From: CAYXLI01 sp964464925
GTDB lineage: Bacteria > Acidobacteriota > Terriglobia > Bryobacterales > Bryobacteraceae
Direction: 5' to 3'
DNA length: 64,000 nt
Assembly: GCA_964464925.1 (NCBI GenBank)
Contig: CAYXLI010000008.1
Location: forward strand, 124,001 to 188,000
Part shown: positions 51,311-60,471 of the stretch, in pieces
How the letters are laid out: every line of letters starts with the position of its first letter
Numbering within the stretch: position 1 is the first letter of the stretch
The notes under the pieces: model-generated
Database searches by the model: none
Seen by the model: the letters and a program-made list of their open reading frames with translations, nothing else
Told to the model about the DNA's origin: nothing
Made by a program: the position numbers and the translations under genes

Positions 51311-52750
51311 ATGGCGAAATATGAAGCAGTCATCGGGCTAGAGGTGCACGTCCAATTAGCGACGCGCACGAAGATTTATTGCGGCTGCCCGACCAGCTTT
51401 GGCGCTCCTCCGAATACGAACGTCTGCCCGGTCTGCCTGGGATTGCCCGGGGCTTTGCCGGTTCTCAACAAGCGGGCAGTGGAGATGGCGATCAAGGGTG
51501 CGCTCGCGCTTCATTGCAAGGTCAATCCGTTCTCCAGGTTTGCCCGTAAGAACTACTTCTACCCGGACTTGCCGAAGGGCTATCAAATCTCGCAGTACGA
51601 CCAGCCGCTGGCCGAGCACGGGTATATCGACATCGAAGTGGAAGGCGTTCACAAGCGCGTGGGAGTCACTCGTGTACACATGGAAGACGACGCCGGGAAG
51701 AGCATCCATGACGGATTCAAGGACTCCGACCGCTACTCGTATGTCGATCTGAACCGGTCCGGCACGCCTCTGATCGAGATTGTGAGCGAGCCCGATCTGA
51801 GGAGCGCGGACGAAGCGTACGCCTATCTGACGGAGCTGAAGCTTATGATGCAGTTCCTGGATGTGTCGAGCTGCGATATGGAGAAGGGGCATTTGCGATG
51901 CGACGCCAACGTCTCCGTGCGCCTGAAAGCGGCCGAGAAGTTCGGAACCAAGGCCGAAGTCAAGAATCTGAACTCGTTCCGGTTCGTGAAACTCGGAATC
52001 GAGCATGAGATCGAGCGGCAGATTGCGTTAATCGAAAGCGGCGGCAAAGTAGTTCAGGAAACCCGGCTTTACAATGTTGAGACCGGCGAGACGGTCAGCA
52101 TGCGCAGCAAAGAGCAGGCGCATGATTACCGTTACTTTCCCGAGCCGGACCTGGTTCCGCTGCGGGTGAGCGAGGAGTGGCAGAACAGCCTCGCATCCGA
52201 GATGCAGGAACTGCCTCAGCAAAAACGCGAGCGGTTCGTCCAGAGCTACGGACTGCGTGAATATGATGCACAGGTTTTGACGCTTACACGATCGAGCAGC
52301 GAGTACTTCGAAAAAGTGGTTGCGGGAGCGGGCGACGGCCGTGCGGCAGCGAACTGGGTGATGGGAGAACTGACCGGCTTGCTGAAGACGGCAGGCAAGG
52401 ATTTCAGCGATTCGCCTGTTTCTCCCGAGCGTTTAGGCGATCTGGTGGGCATGGTGGTAAAGGGAGAGATCTCGGGCAAACTAGCCAAGGAGATTTTCCC
52501 GAAGATGTTCGCCTCAGGCGATGAGGCACGCGCGATTATGGAACGCGAAGGATTGCAGCAAATTAGCGATTCCGGAGCGCTGGAAAAGATCGTGGACGAA
52601 GTACTTGCAGCGAATCCAAAGCAGGTAGAGCAGTACAAGGGCGGCAAGACCGCTGTGGTCGGTTTCCTGGTAGGACAGGTGATGAAAGCATCGCGCGGGC
52701 AGGCGAATCCTGGTCAGGTGAACGAGATTCTAAAGGCCAGGCTGCAATAG
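51311..52750 (+). CDS. gatB: Aspartyl/glutamyl-tRNA amidotransferase subunit B
   Basis: A protein of about 479 residues that, with GatA and GatC, converts misacylated Glu-tRNA(Gln) or Asp-tRNA(Asn). Conserved elements are YEAVIGLEVHVQLATRTKIYC, CPVCLGLPGALPVLN, NYFYPDLPKGYQISQYDQP and VNLNRSGTPLIEI-like (YSYVDLNRSGTPLIEIVSEPD), and a GatB/YqeY helical tail (NPGQVNEILKARL). A TATAAA at 51225-51230 and the absence of similarity upstream speak against the long start at 51236; ATG 51311 directly before YEAVIG is preferred, 51272 is possible. gatA and gatC are not in the window. Confidence 0.95.
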   Translation: MAKYEAVIGLEVHVQLATRTKIYCGCPTSFGAPPNTNVCPVCLGLPGALPVLNKRAVEMAIKGALALHCKVNPFSRFARKNYFYPDLPKGYQISQYDQPLAEHGYIDIEVEGVHKRVGVTRVHMEDDAGKSIHDGFKDSDRYSYVDLNRSGTPLIEIVSEPDLRSADEAYAYLTELKLMMQFLDVSSCDMEKGHLRCDANVSVRLKAAEKFGTKAEVKNLNSFRFVKLGIEHEIERQIALIESGGKVVQETRLYNVETGETVSMRSKEQAHDYRYFPEPDLVPLRVSEEWQNSLASEMQELPQQKRERFVQSYGLREYDAQVLTLTRSSSEYFEKVVAGAGDGRAAANWVMGELTGLLKTAGKDFSDSPVSPERLGDLVGMVVKGEISGKLAKEIFPKMFASGDEARAIMEREGLQQISDSGALEKIVDEVLAANPKQVEQYKGGKTAVVGFLVGQVMKASRGQANPGQVNEILKARLQ

Positions 52751-52774
52751 CGCAATTTATATGGAAGGTCCCAG

Positions 52775-54028
52775 TTGGCAGTCGAGACGGCACCCAACAT
52801 CTTGTTCGGAACCGAACTTATCGGCCTCAATGTGTTCGACACAAGAGGCCGCAGGATCGGCCGTGTCAAAGACGCCGCACTTGTACCTCTGATTGACCGG
52901 AGCCGTGTAGACCGCTATCTGGTGGGAGGGGGCTGGGCATGGCTCAGCATCCGCTACGACCAGGTATATTCGATTTCGCTCGGCGGGATTTACCTCAAAG
53001 AAGAACATCTCACTCCGTATCATTCGGACGAGTACATGCTTCGGATCGCGCGGGATCTGCTGGATCAGCAGATTATCGATGCGAAGGGCCGGAAGGTGGT
53101 CCGGGTCACCGACGTGACGTTCGAAATGCATGTGGTCCCCGGCGGGACGATTCTCAAAGTGCTGGAAGTAGATATCGGTTTGCGCAGCGTATTCCGGCGC
53201 GTGATGCAGGGTGTGCTGCCGCCGCGGTTCATCCGGAAGCTGCAGGTGCCAATCCCGCCAAACTCGATCCGCTGGGAATTCTGCAATATTGTCGAACCGG
53301 ATCCGCAGCGAAGGCTCAGGCTGAACATTTCGAACGACGCGCTTGAAAAGATGCACCCTGCCGATCTGGCGGACATCGTGGAAGAGCTGGGGCCGGACGA
53401 TCGCGAAGCCATCATGGAGACGATCGACGCAGAGGTGGCTGCCGACGCGCTGAGCGAAATGGATCCCGATATTCAGGCCAGCATCCTGGAGTCACTGGAA
53501 ACCGAGAAGGCGGCTGAGATCATCGAGGAGATGTCGCCCGACGTGGCGGCTGACGCACTTGCCGAGTTGGAAGAAGAAACCTCGGAAGAGATTCTCGAGG
53601 AGATGGACGTCGAGGCAAAGACCGAAGTTCGGGAGCTGATCGAGTACGACGAAGATACGGCCGGGTCGCTGATGAACACCGAATATGTGGCTCTGAAGGA
53701 TGACGCAACCGTTGAATCCGCCATGGAAACATTGAAGACGCACGAGGAATTGCTCGAGTCTTTGAACACGCTCTTCCTGGTGGACGGCAGCGACAACCTG
53801 GTGGGCTCGGTTCCACTGGCGAAATTGTTCGTCGCTCCCGGTTCCACGCCACTGCGTATGCTGATCAGCGATCCCGTTATCAAGGTGACGACCGAAGAGA
53901 AACAGGACCGCGTAACGGAACTGTTTGACAAATATAATCTCCTCACCCTCCCTGTAGTCGAGTCCGAGGGGCGTCTGGAGGGTGTGATCACCGCCGATGA
54001 CATTATTACGGTGCTCAGACAGAGATAA
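52775..54028 (+). CDS. Soluble MgtE-type Mg2+-sensing protein (PRC-barrel, MgtE-N, CBS pair) without a pore
   Basis: A protein of 417 residues with no membrane segment. Residues 1-185 contain PRC-barrel-like sequence (TELIGLNVFDTRGRRIGRVKD and a second such block near 95). Residues about 190-290 are the MgtE N-terminal superhelix (LADIVEELGPDDREAIMETI, ASILESLETEKAAEIIEEM), very acidic. From about 290 two CBS domains follow (YDEDTAGSLMNTEYVALKDDATVESAM). In MgtE these parts sense cytosolic Mg2+ and gate the pore. Here the pore domain is missing and an Nramp-related transporter starts 9 bases after the stop. TTG start with GGAAGG six bases upstream. Confidence 0.88.
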   Translation: MAVETAPNILFGTELIGLNVFDTRGRRIGRVKDAALVPLIDRSRVDRYLVGGGWAWLSIRYDQVYSISLGGIYLKEEHLTPYHSDEYMLRIARDLLDQQIIDAKGRKVVRVTDVTFEMHVVPGGTILKVLEVDIGLRSVFRRVMQGVLPPRFIRKLQVPIPPNSIRWEFCNIVEPDPQRRLRLNISNDALEKMHPADLADIVEELGPDDREAIMETIDAEVAADALSEMDPDIQASILESLETEKAAEIIEEMSPDVAADALAELEEETSEEILEEMDVEAKTEVRELIEYDEDTAGSLMNTEYVALKDDATVESAMETLKTHEELLESLNTLFLVDGSDNLVGSVPLAKLFVAPGSTPLRMLISDPVIKVTTEEKQDRVTELFDKYNLLTLPVVESEGRLEGVITADDIITVLRQR

Positions 54029-54037
54029 GCGCCCCGG

Positions 54038-55279
54038 ATGATCAAACGGTTCCGCTACCACATTGCGGTGTTCTTCTCGGTGATTGGGCCCGGCTTTATC
54101 ACGGCCGTCGTCGACAACGACGCAGGCGGCATCTTCACCTACTCACAGGCAGGCGCACGCTGGGGGTACCTGCCGCTGTGGACTCTGCTGCCAATCACGC
54201 TGCTGCTGATTGTGGCCCAGGAAATGTGCTCCCGCATGGGGGCAGTGACAGGCAAAGGGCTTTCCGATCTGATCCGGGAGGAGTACGGACTGCGCACCAC
54301 ATTCGTGGTGATGACGCTCCTGGTGCTGGCGAACCTGACGAACGTGATGGCGAACTTCGCGGGGATCGCGAGTTCGCTCGAGCTGTTTGGAATTTCCAGA
54401 TACATCACCGTTCCAATCGCCGGGATCGCGGTATGGATGCTGATCGTAAAGTCGACGTACGAACGAATCGAAAAGGTGTTCCTGTTCGCCTGCTCGCTGT
54501 ACGTTTGCTACATCATCTCGGGCATTCTGGTAAAACCCGATTGGAAAGAAGCTGCGATTTATAGTGTGAAGCCGGTGCTGATGCTGGAGCCGGACTACAT
54601 CACAATGCTGATTGGGATGGTGGGCACTTCCGTCGCACCCTGGATGCAGTTCTATTTGCAGGCGGCAGTGGTGGAAAAAGGGATCACGGCGAAGGAGTAC
54701 GCGGAATCGAGAATCGAAGTGATTGTCGGCTGCATTGTCATGTCGGTGATCGCGTTTTTCATTATCGTGGCTTGTGCCGGTGCCATCTGGTCAGTACGCC
54801 CGCGGGAAATCTCCGATGCACGCCAGGCGGCGCTCGCTTTGAAACCGTTCGGGAATTACGCCTACCTGCTGTTTTGCGCAGGGTTGTTCAATGCGTCCCT
54901 GTTTGCAGCCTGTATTCAGCCGCTCTCGACGGCTTACACGGTTTGTGAAGGAATGGGTTTCGAATCCGGAGTGAACCGGCGATTCAGCGAAGCGCCCATC
55001 TTTTATTGGCTTATCACCTTGCTGATTGTGCTGGGCGCGGGGGTGATCCTGCTGCCGAACTTCCCGCTGGTGCGCATGATTCTGCTGTCGCAGGTGCTCA
55101 ACGGAGTCCTGCTGCCGCTGGTTTTGATTTACATGATCCTGCTGGTGAATAAACAAGGGTTGATGAAAGAGTGGGTGGCGTCGCGCGGCTACAACCTAGT
55201 CGCCTGGGTTTCGGTGGCGGTCATGATCGGCTTGACGCTGGCCCTGGTGGCATTCTCCGCCAAGGATCTTCTCAAATGA
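54038..55279 (+). CDS. Nramp-related divalent metal transporter with altered metal-site motifs
   Basis: A protein of 413 residues with about eleven membrane helices of the Nramp fold. In TM1 the DPGN motif reads DAGG (residues 28-31, in GPGFITAVVDNDAGGI). In TM6 the MPH motif reads APW (200-202, in GTSVAPWMQFYLQ). The Met to Ala change removes the sulfur ligand that favours transition metals. Nramp-related magnesium transporters (NRMTs) are known to have lost this Met. The cation here may therefore be Mg2+ (or Mn2+). The upstream MgtE-type sensor protein, 9 bases away, supports this. The stop overlaps the cyclophilin start (ATGA). Confidence 0.88.
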   Translation: MIKRFRYHIAVFFSVIGPGFITAVVDNDAGGIFTYSQAGARWGYLPLWTLLPITLLLIVAQEMCSRMGAVTGKGLSDLIREEYGLRTTFVVMTLLVLANLTNVMANFAGIASSLELFGISRYITVPIAGIAVWMLIVKSTYERIEKVFLFACSLYVCYIISGILVKPDWKEAAIYSVKPVLMLEPDYITMLIGMVGTSVAPWMQFYLQAAVVEKGITAKEYAESRIEVIVGCIVMSVIAFFIIVACAGAIWSVRPREISDARQAALALKPFGNYAYLLFCAGLFNASLFAACIQPLSTAYTVCEGMGFESGVNRRFSEAPIFYWLITLLIVLGAGVILLPNFPLVRMILLSQVLNGVLLPLVLIYMILLVNKQGLMKEWVASRGYNLVAWVSVAVMIGLTLALVAFSAKDLLK

Positions 55280-55833
55280 AATGGCTTGGGGCGTGCTTTG
55301 CGATCGCGGCCGCGTTTGCGGATACGACAGTCGTTTTGCGGACGAGCATGGGTGAGATTGAAATTGCAGTGGACGAAACGCACGCCCCGGCAACGGCGGC
55401 GAACTTTCTGCGCTACGTCCGCGCGGGAGCTTATGAGAACGGTCTGTTTCATCGGGCAGTGACGCTGCAAAACCAACCGCTAAACAAGGTAAAGATTCAG
55501 GTGATTCAGGCCCGCACGCGGGAAGGTGCGGCTGAGTTTGCCTCCATCAAGCTGGAGCGAACGCGCCTTACGGGGCTGAAGCATCGGGACGGTACGGTTT
55601 CAATGGCACGCGACCAGCCGGACACGGCGACGACCGACTTCTTCATCTGCATCGGAGATCAACCGGAGTTGGATTTCGGAGGCCAGCGTAACCCCGACGG
55701 CCAGGGCTTCGCTGCGTTCGGGCGAGTGACAAAAGGCATGGACGTAATCCGTGCGATTCAATCAGCGGCAGCGGACGGCCAGAAGCTGACTCCGCCCGTT
55801 CGCATTTTGAGCGCCCGCGCAGTGAAGAAGTAA
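55276..55833 (+). CDS. Exported peptidyl-prolyl cis-trans isomerase (cyclophilin type)
   Basis: A protein of 185 residues with signal peptide MKWLGACFAIAAAFAD. The cyclophilin fold is seen from VVLRTSMGEIEIAVDETHAPATAANFLRYV, then FHRAVTL, GTVSMARDQPDTATTDFFICIGDQP and FGRVTKGMDVIRAI. The usual Arg of the active site (FHR) is present. It catalyses proline isomerisation in periplasmic folding. The gene is coupled to the transporter by a four-base overlap, though a functional link is not obvious. It ends two bases from the convergent TamB gene. Confidence 0.9.
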   Translation: MKWLGACFAIAAAFADTTVVLRTSMGEIEIAVDETHAPATAANFLRYVRAGAYENGLFHRAVTLQNQPLNKVKIQVIQARTREGAAEFASIKLERTRLTGLKHRDGTVSMARDQPDTATTDFFICIGDQPELDFGGQRNPDGQGFAAFGRVTKGMDVIRAIQSAAADGQKLTPPVRILSARAVKK

Positions 55834-55835
55834 GC

Positions 55836-58800
55836 CTACTTGACCCGGGCTTTATAGAGAAAGTCCACTCCGAAGACACCGTTCTCTTCTCGTACGGCGA
55901 TGACGGACCAGTTGCGATTCAGGTTCCACTCCACGCGTACCAACTGCTGGTTAGCCTGCGTGAGATTTGTGATGTAGGTGAGAGTCACTTCTTTCGAGAT
56001 TTGCTGCTCGACGGTGAGACGCGCCTGCGGGACGGCATTTACGCCGGTGAGGAGCGGGTCAATCTTCAAGCGGCTGACTCCGAAAAAGCGCTGGAGCCGA
56101 CTGGAGACGGGAGCCGAGACGGCCTGGCCCAACAGGGTGTTTGTGCCCGAAGCGAGAGAGTTCTGAGACACGGTCTGGCTGGAGGCGAGCGAAGAGGTAT
56201 TGCTTGGCGCGCGGCCTACGGTGAGCAGCGCAATAATCTCGCTCGACTGGAGCGGAGGGTCCGACCGGTACGACACATTCAATTTACTCAGGGGACCCTG
56301 GAAGTTGATGGTGACCACGATTCCGCGGATTGTGGTCTCGACGTCCATGTCCAGCACGGGCTCGATCTTCGCGGGGTTGTAGAAGTAGATGTCGCCGCGA
56401 TTGATGGTGTACTTATTGCCGAAGAACTGGATGTCGCCCTCATTGACAGCGATGTGGCCGCCGAGCACGGGGCGCACAGCCGAGCCCCGCAGACGGAGGT
56501 CCGCCTCGGCCTGCAGGTTGTTGGTAAGGGTCGTTTGAAACTGCAGATTCGGGGCCGATTCCACCCGCACATCGAGCTGAACGCCCCGGAGGAATTCATT
56601 CGGTGTGGTCGGCGTGGAGACGGGTTTGCTGGCGGCGGCGAGGAGGCTGCCCAGGTCCGTACGCGGATTGAAGCCGGCTCGCCGTACCGTCACCTGTCCG
56701 GAAAGCAAACTGTGCTGGGAAGTACCGCTGAAGGCAAGTGTTGCGTTGAGAGTGGTGCTGACACCCTCGGGATAGCGAACGCGAACGTTATCGGCTTGAG
56801 CCTGCAAGTTGTAATTGATCTCGTCCGTGCCATAGCCCACAAAACCAGCGAGCGAAATATCGCCGCCTCCGGTTTGCGCCCGAATGCGATCGTCGATGGT
56901 CGCGCGGTTCTGATCGAAGCGGATTACTCCATTTGCCTTGTCGATACCGTTCGGGATGTCCCGTAAATAGAAAGAAGTGTCTTTGAGTTCCATTTGCCCG
57001 TTCAGCATCGGGCGTTTCAGCGTCCCCCGCACCGTAGCGTTCACGGTGGAGATGCCGGAAGAAACCAAATCCGGTTCGAAGTTCTGCAGAACCGCGAGAT
57101 TGACACCGCCTTTGACGCTAAGGTCCCACTGTCCGGTGTTCTGCAGCGCGACGGTACCGGTCATGCTGAGATTTGTGCCGGTTCCAAGAAATTGTGCGCT
57201 GTCAATGTGAATGGACTTGCCATCGACTGACAAAACGATTGGGACTGCGTTGTGTAGCGAGAGATCCTGGTTCTCTTTCACGGTACGTGTCTGCCGTGTC
57301 GAGACGATTTCCAGGCGGGCCAATTCAATGCGCGCCTTGAGCAGTTCCGGCTTACGTGCCGGCCCTTCGAAGGTCATTTTGCCGGAGACGACGCCGTCAA
57401 ACGGTAGCGACGCCGATGTCGGAATTGGAGACAAGTCGCGAAGCGCCGAGAGACTCAAAGGAGCGAAGTCGACCTGTCCGCGACCCGGGTAATCCCCCGT
57501 CAGTTGAAACGTTGCATTGCCGTGAATGGGAGCACCCCGAACATCGCCCGCGGTACCGACCGTAAGCGTGTTGCCGCTGGTCCGGGCATCGAGCGAAAAG
57601 TTCCCTATGGGCTTGCCGTCGAGGCCAACGTTCTGAAGCGAAGCCTGGCCTTCGAGAAAACTCAGCAGCGGTTCGAGATTTTTCACTGTGCCCCGCCCCA
57701 TGACGTGGACATCCACCTGTGCCTGAAGGTCGGGTTTCTGATCATGCACGAACTCGATTTGCTGCAGGCTGACGTTTTTGGATGTGACCTGAAAACGAAA
57801 AGTACCGTTCTTGTAATCGCCGGAACGATGGTCGTATGCGCCGGAGAGTAGAATACGCGCCGGCCCTTCTTCGAGCGAGCCGTTACCAACTTCGATACCG
57901 GCGCCCGCATACCGGACCTCCCCGCGGAACCGATCGAACCGTTCTCCAAAGAAAGACGGTTTCTCGACGATGATGTTGATATTGGCCTTAGGGTCGCCCG
58001 AAGTGCCTTGCAGATTCACCGTTGCACTCAACAATCCATCGATCGGAAGCTTTTGACCTTGGCTGGCGATCAGCTTACCCAGGCTCGCGTTCTGTAGCCG
58101 CAGGTTCCCAGAGATAGGGCTGGTCGGGGTGATTTTCCAGTTCGTAAAGCCAATTTGCGCTGAGCCGGTCAAGCGCAACTGCTGCTGGCCCAGCGCGAGG
58201 CTACTGATACGTGCGCCGTTCCGCCCGGCAGTGAAGCTCGCCTCCGCGCCGTCGATTTTCTCATCCTCCACACCGAATCTGGTGAGACGCAGGGTGCCTG
58301 CGACCTCGGCAGCATTGATCGGGCCGGTGACCGTACCGCTGAAGACAGCGGTGCCGCCACTTTCCAGATGGACAGGCAGGCTGGCCGGCGCTCCATCGCC
58401 TACCAGCGTGAGAGCCGGAAGCACGTCATTCAGATCCGCCGAATGCAGCGTTACCTGCAGTATTTGGCCCAGAGTCCCGCTGGCGTCCAAACGAGTGGCA
58501 GGTGTCTCAACGTGGGATTGTCCCAACTGAAGGGTCTGGCTTTTCTGGTCATAAGCGATCTGGACGGAACCGGCAACAGGTCTCTTGCCCGGAGCCGGCG
58601 CGACTGAGAATGTACCGCTGCCTTTGAAGTCACGAGCTTTGGCCGAGAAGGATCCGCTTAGATCGACAGGACCCGATAGGGTTGCGCTCCACGGCAGGTC
58701 GCGCACGTCGAATACCTGCGCCACATTCTGGAGCGTGAATCCGGATACGTCTCCAGACGCCCGGTACGATTGGAATTCCCGTATGTCCATGGTGCCGTGG

Positions 58801-59831
58801 AAAAAGCCGCCCAATGCGTGAACTTCCACGGCGCGGAGACGAATCTCGTCAGGCGTGAGTGCGATGTTAGTGGAAAGCGCCGCGTCACGCAGATGTACGG
58901 GGCCTTCGGAAAGACTGACCTGGCGTCCCTGCACCGCGCCGGTGAGGGTATACCGCTGTGCACTATCGTAGGCGGCTTTCCCCTGGAAGCGGACAACACC
59001 GGCATAGACTCCGGGAATACGCAATGGCTTGGCGAGTTCACTTAAATCGCCAACGGCATTCACGTCGAAAGCGGCAGAGGGATTCTTGAGCGTAATGATG
59101 GCGCCGCTCGCCTCTATCGTGGACTTGGGCGTGGCGAGATGGGCGGCCGGAATCACGATATGACCGGCACTCAACGTGACTTTTGTGGCGACACTGAGGG
59201 CTAGCGGCAGCGTTTTATCGGTGTTGAGCGTGAGCTTTTCAAACCCGAGATCCCCGGCATATTTCGGACCCTTCAGATCGTAATCGAGGATTGCGTTGAG
59301 GTTCTCACCATTCAAGTCGATGGGAATTACGCGATCCGAGTAGTGGAGGAATCCGTTGCGTATGGTGATGCGCTTCACGGCCAGGTTGAGAATCTGCTGT
59401 ATGGGATCCTTCGACTGGCGGCGCATCTTCGGCTCAGGGAAATTCGTGTGGCCATTCGCATCGACAAGAATGTTGATCTCGGGATGTTGAATGTCGACCG
59501 ACGAGAGATCGAATTTCTCTTTCCAGAGTGAAATGATCTTGAGGCCGACTTTCAGTGACTCGATTCGCACGAGCGGGTTCTGCCCGGCGGTTTCGGTCCC
59601 GTGCAGAACGAAGGGACGGACATCGGCAGTGAGTGTCTTCCAATCGAACTGAAAAGATCCAACTTCGGCGCGGCCGCCGCTGGCTCGCTCCACCTCATAC
59701 ACGATTCGTTCGCGCACTTTCTCACGGAACCAGGCCGAGGGTAGGATGACGAGGGCCGCAAGAGCGAGCACTCCCAACAAGGCCAGCAGAGCGCCGGCGA
59801 TCCCGAGAATGACTCTCAGCCGGCGCGTCAC
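55836..59831 (-). CDS. TamB-like inner-membrane/intermembrane transport protein
   Basis: A protein of 1331 residues. One N-terminal membrane helix (LRVILGIAGALLALLGVLALAALVIL) anchors it. A long run of beta-strand repeats follows, with the AsmA-like/TamB feature of FDLSSVDIQHPEINI near residue 105 and the DUF490 C-terminal domain near the end (QTVSQNSLASGTNTLLGQAVS, then NRNWSVIAVREENGVFGVDFLYKARVK-like closure). Such proteins bridge the periplasm and move phospholipid or help outer-membrane protein insertion. It overlaps the SurA-like gene by four bases and belongs to the BamA operon, which fits a TamAB role. Confidence 0.9.
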   Translation of the reverse strand: MTRRLRVILGIAGALLALLGVLALAALVILPSAWFREKVRERIVYEVERASGGRAEVGSFQFDWKTLTADVRPFVLHGTETAGQNPLVRIESLKVGLKIISLWKEKFDLSSVDIQHPEINILVDANGHTNFPEPKMRRQSKDPIQQILNLAVKRITIRNGFLHYSDRVIPIDLNGENLNAILDYDLKGPKYAGDLGFEKLTLNTDKTLPLALSVATKVTLSAGHIVIPAAHLATPKSTIEASGAIITLKNPSAAFDVNAVGDLSELAKPLRIPGVYAGVVRFQGKAAYDSAQRYTLTGAVQGRQVSLSEGPVHLRDAALSTNIALTPDEIRLRAVEVHALGGFFHGTMDIREFQSYRASGDVSGFTLQNVAQVFDVRDLPWSATLSGPVDLSGSFSAKARDFKGSGTFSVAPAPGKRPVAGSVQIAYDQKSQTLQLGQSHVETPATRLDASGTLGQILQVTLHSADLNDVLPALTLVGDGAPASLPVHLESGGTAVFSGTVTGPINAAEVAGTLRLTRFGVEDEKIDGAEASFTAGRNGARISSLALGQQQLRLTGSAQIGFTNWKITPTSPISGNLRLQNASLGKLIASQGQKLPIDGLLSATVNLQGTSGDPKANINIIVEKPSFFGERFDRFRGEVRYAGAGIEVGNGSLEEGPARILLSGAYDHRSGDYKNGTFRFQVTSKNVSLQQIEFVHDQKPDLQAQVDVHVMGRGTVKNLEPLLSFLEGQASLQNVGLDGKPIGNFSLDARTSGNTLTVGTAGDVRGAPIHGNATFQLTGDYPGRGQVDFAPLSLSALRDLSPIPTSASLPFDGVVSGKMTFEGPARKPELLKARIELARLEIVSTRQTRTVKENQDLSLHNAVPIVLSVDGKSIHIDSAQFLGTGTNLSMTGTVALQNTGQWDLSVKGGVNLAVLQNFEPDLVSSGISTVNATVRGTLKRPMLNGQMELKDTSFYLRDIPNGIDKANGVIRFDQNRATIDDRIRAQTGGGDISLAGFVGYGTDEINYNLQAQADNVRVRYPEGVSTTLNATLAFSGTSQHSLLSGQVTVRRAGFNPRTDLGSLLAAASKPVSTPTTPNEFLRGVQLDVRVESAPNLQFQTTLTNNLQAEADLRLRGSAVRPVLGGHIAVNEGDIQFFGNKYTINRGDIYFYNPAKIEPVLDMDVETTIRGIVVTINFQGPLSKLNVSYRSDPPLQSSEIIALLTVGRAPSNTSSLASSQTVSQNSLASGTNTLLGQAVSAPVSSRLQRFFGVSRLKIDPLLTGVNAVPQARLTVEQQISKEVTLTYITNLTQANQQLVRVEWNLNRNWSVIAVREENGVFGVDFLYKARVK

Positions 59832-60469
59832 CGGAACACCTCGGGATGGAAGCGGATTCGAGTCTGCGTGCGCATCTGGCCGAGCCAGCGATCCAGGGCG
59901 TGATCGGCACGGTCCGAGGTGAGGATCGATTCAATCGAGGGGGTGGCCTCTTCGAGCGTGGGGGGCCTCTCCGTGAGGCTACGCCATTTCGGGAGCAGTT
60001 CGTGCTCGTAGTAATCCTTGATATCGTCCGCGGAAATCTGTACGGCGGGACGAAAACGGACGTCGATAAAAGGCACAAGTGTAAGTTGCCATTTCAATTG
60101 CTCCTTCAACTCGTCTTCCGTGATCTCATATTCCTTCAGGGCCGCCCGGTAGTCCGCGTCTGTCTTGAAGCGCTCTGCCTTGAACCCGGCAAGAGTCCTG
60201 CCGATGTCCGGCAGGTCTCCGAGGACGTACCGGTTGCTTTCAATTTCATGACGGATGAGAGTCTGCTCTACGAGCTTCTCAGCGACGGCACGTTTGTTTT
60301 CCGGGCTGGTGTCCGGCTTTTCTTTATTCTGAAATGCCGTGAGGCGGATCTGGCGCAGGATCTCACTCTCGGTGATGACGTCCTTGCCGACGACGACGGC
60401 GACGCGATCCACAACTTCCGCCTGGAGGCTGCAACCAAGAAGGAAGAGTGCACCGAGGATGCTCCGCAT
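59828..60469 (-). CDS. SurA N-terminal domain-like periplasmic chaperone
   Basis: A protein of 213 residues with a signal peptide (MRSILGALFLLGCSLQAE). VVDRVAVVVGKDVITESEILRQIRL is the classic SurA/PpiC chaperone start; ALKEYEITEDELKEQLKWQL and LVPFIDVRFRPAVQISADDIKDYYE continue the helical chaperone core. There is no parvulin isomerase domain, so it is chaperone only. It probably carries unfolded outer-membrane proteins to the BamA-like protein encoded immediately upstream (two bases apart). Its end overlaps the TamB start. Confidence 0.88.
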   Translation of the reverse strand: MRSILGALFLLGCSLQAEVVDRVAVVVGKDVITESEILRQIRLTAFQNKEKPDTSPENKRAVAEKLVEQTLIRHEIESNRYVLGDLPDIGRTLAGFKAERFKTDADYRAALKEYEITEDELKEQLKWQLTLVPFIDVRFRPAVQISADDIKDYYEHELLPKWRSLTERPPTLEEATPSIESILTSDRADHALDRWLGQMRTQTRIRFHPEVFR

Positions 60470-60471
60470 GA

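Noticed and set aside
56001..56966. Plus-strand frame of 321 codons over the TamB gene
   Set aside because: No domain or start signal; it runs opposite a well-supported TamB C-terminal domain.
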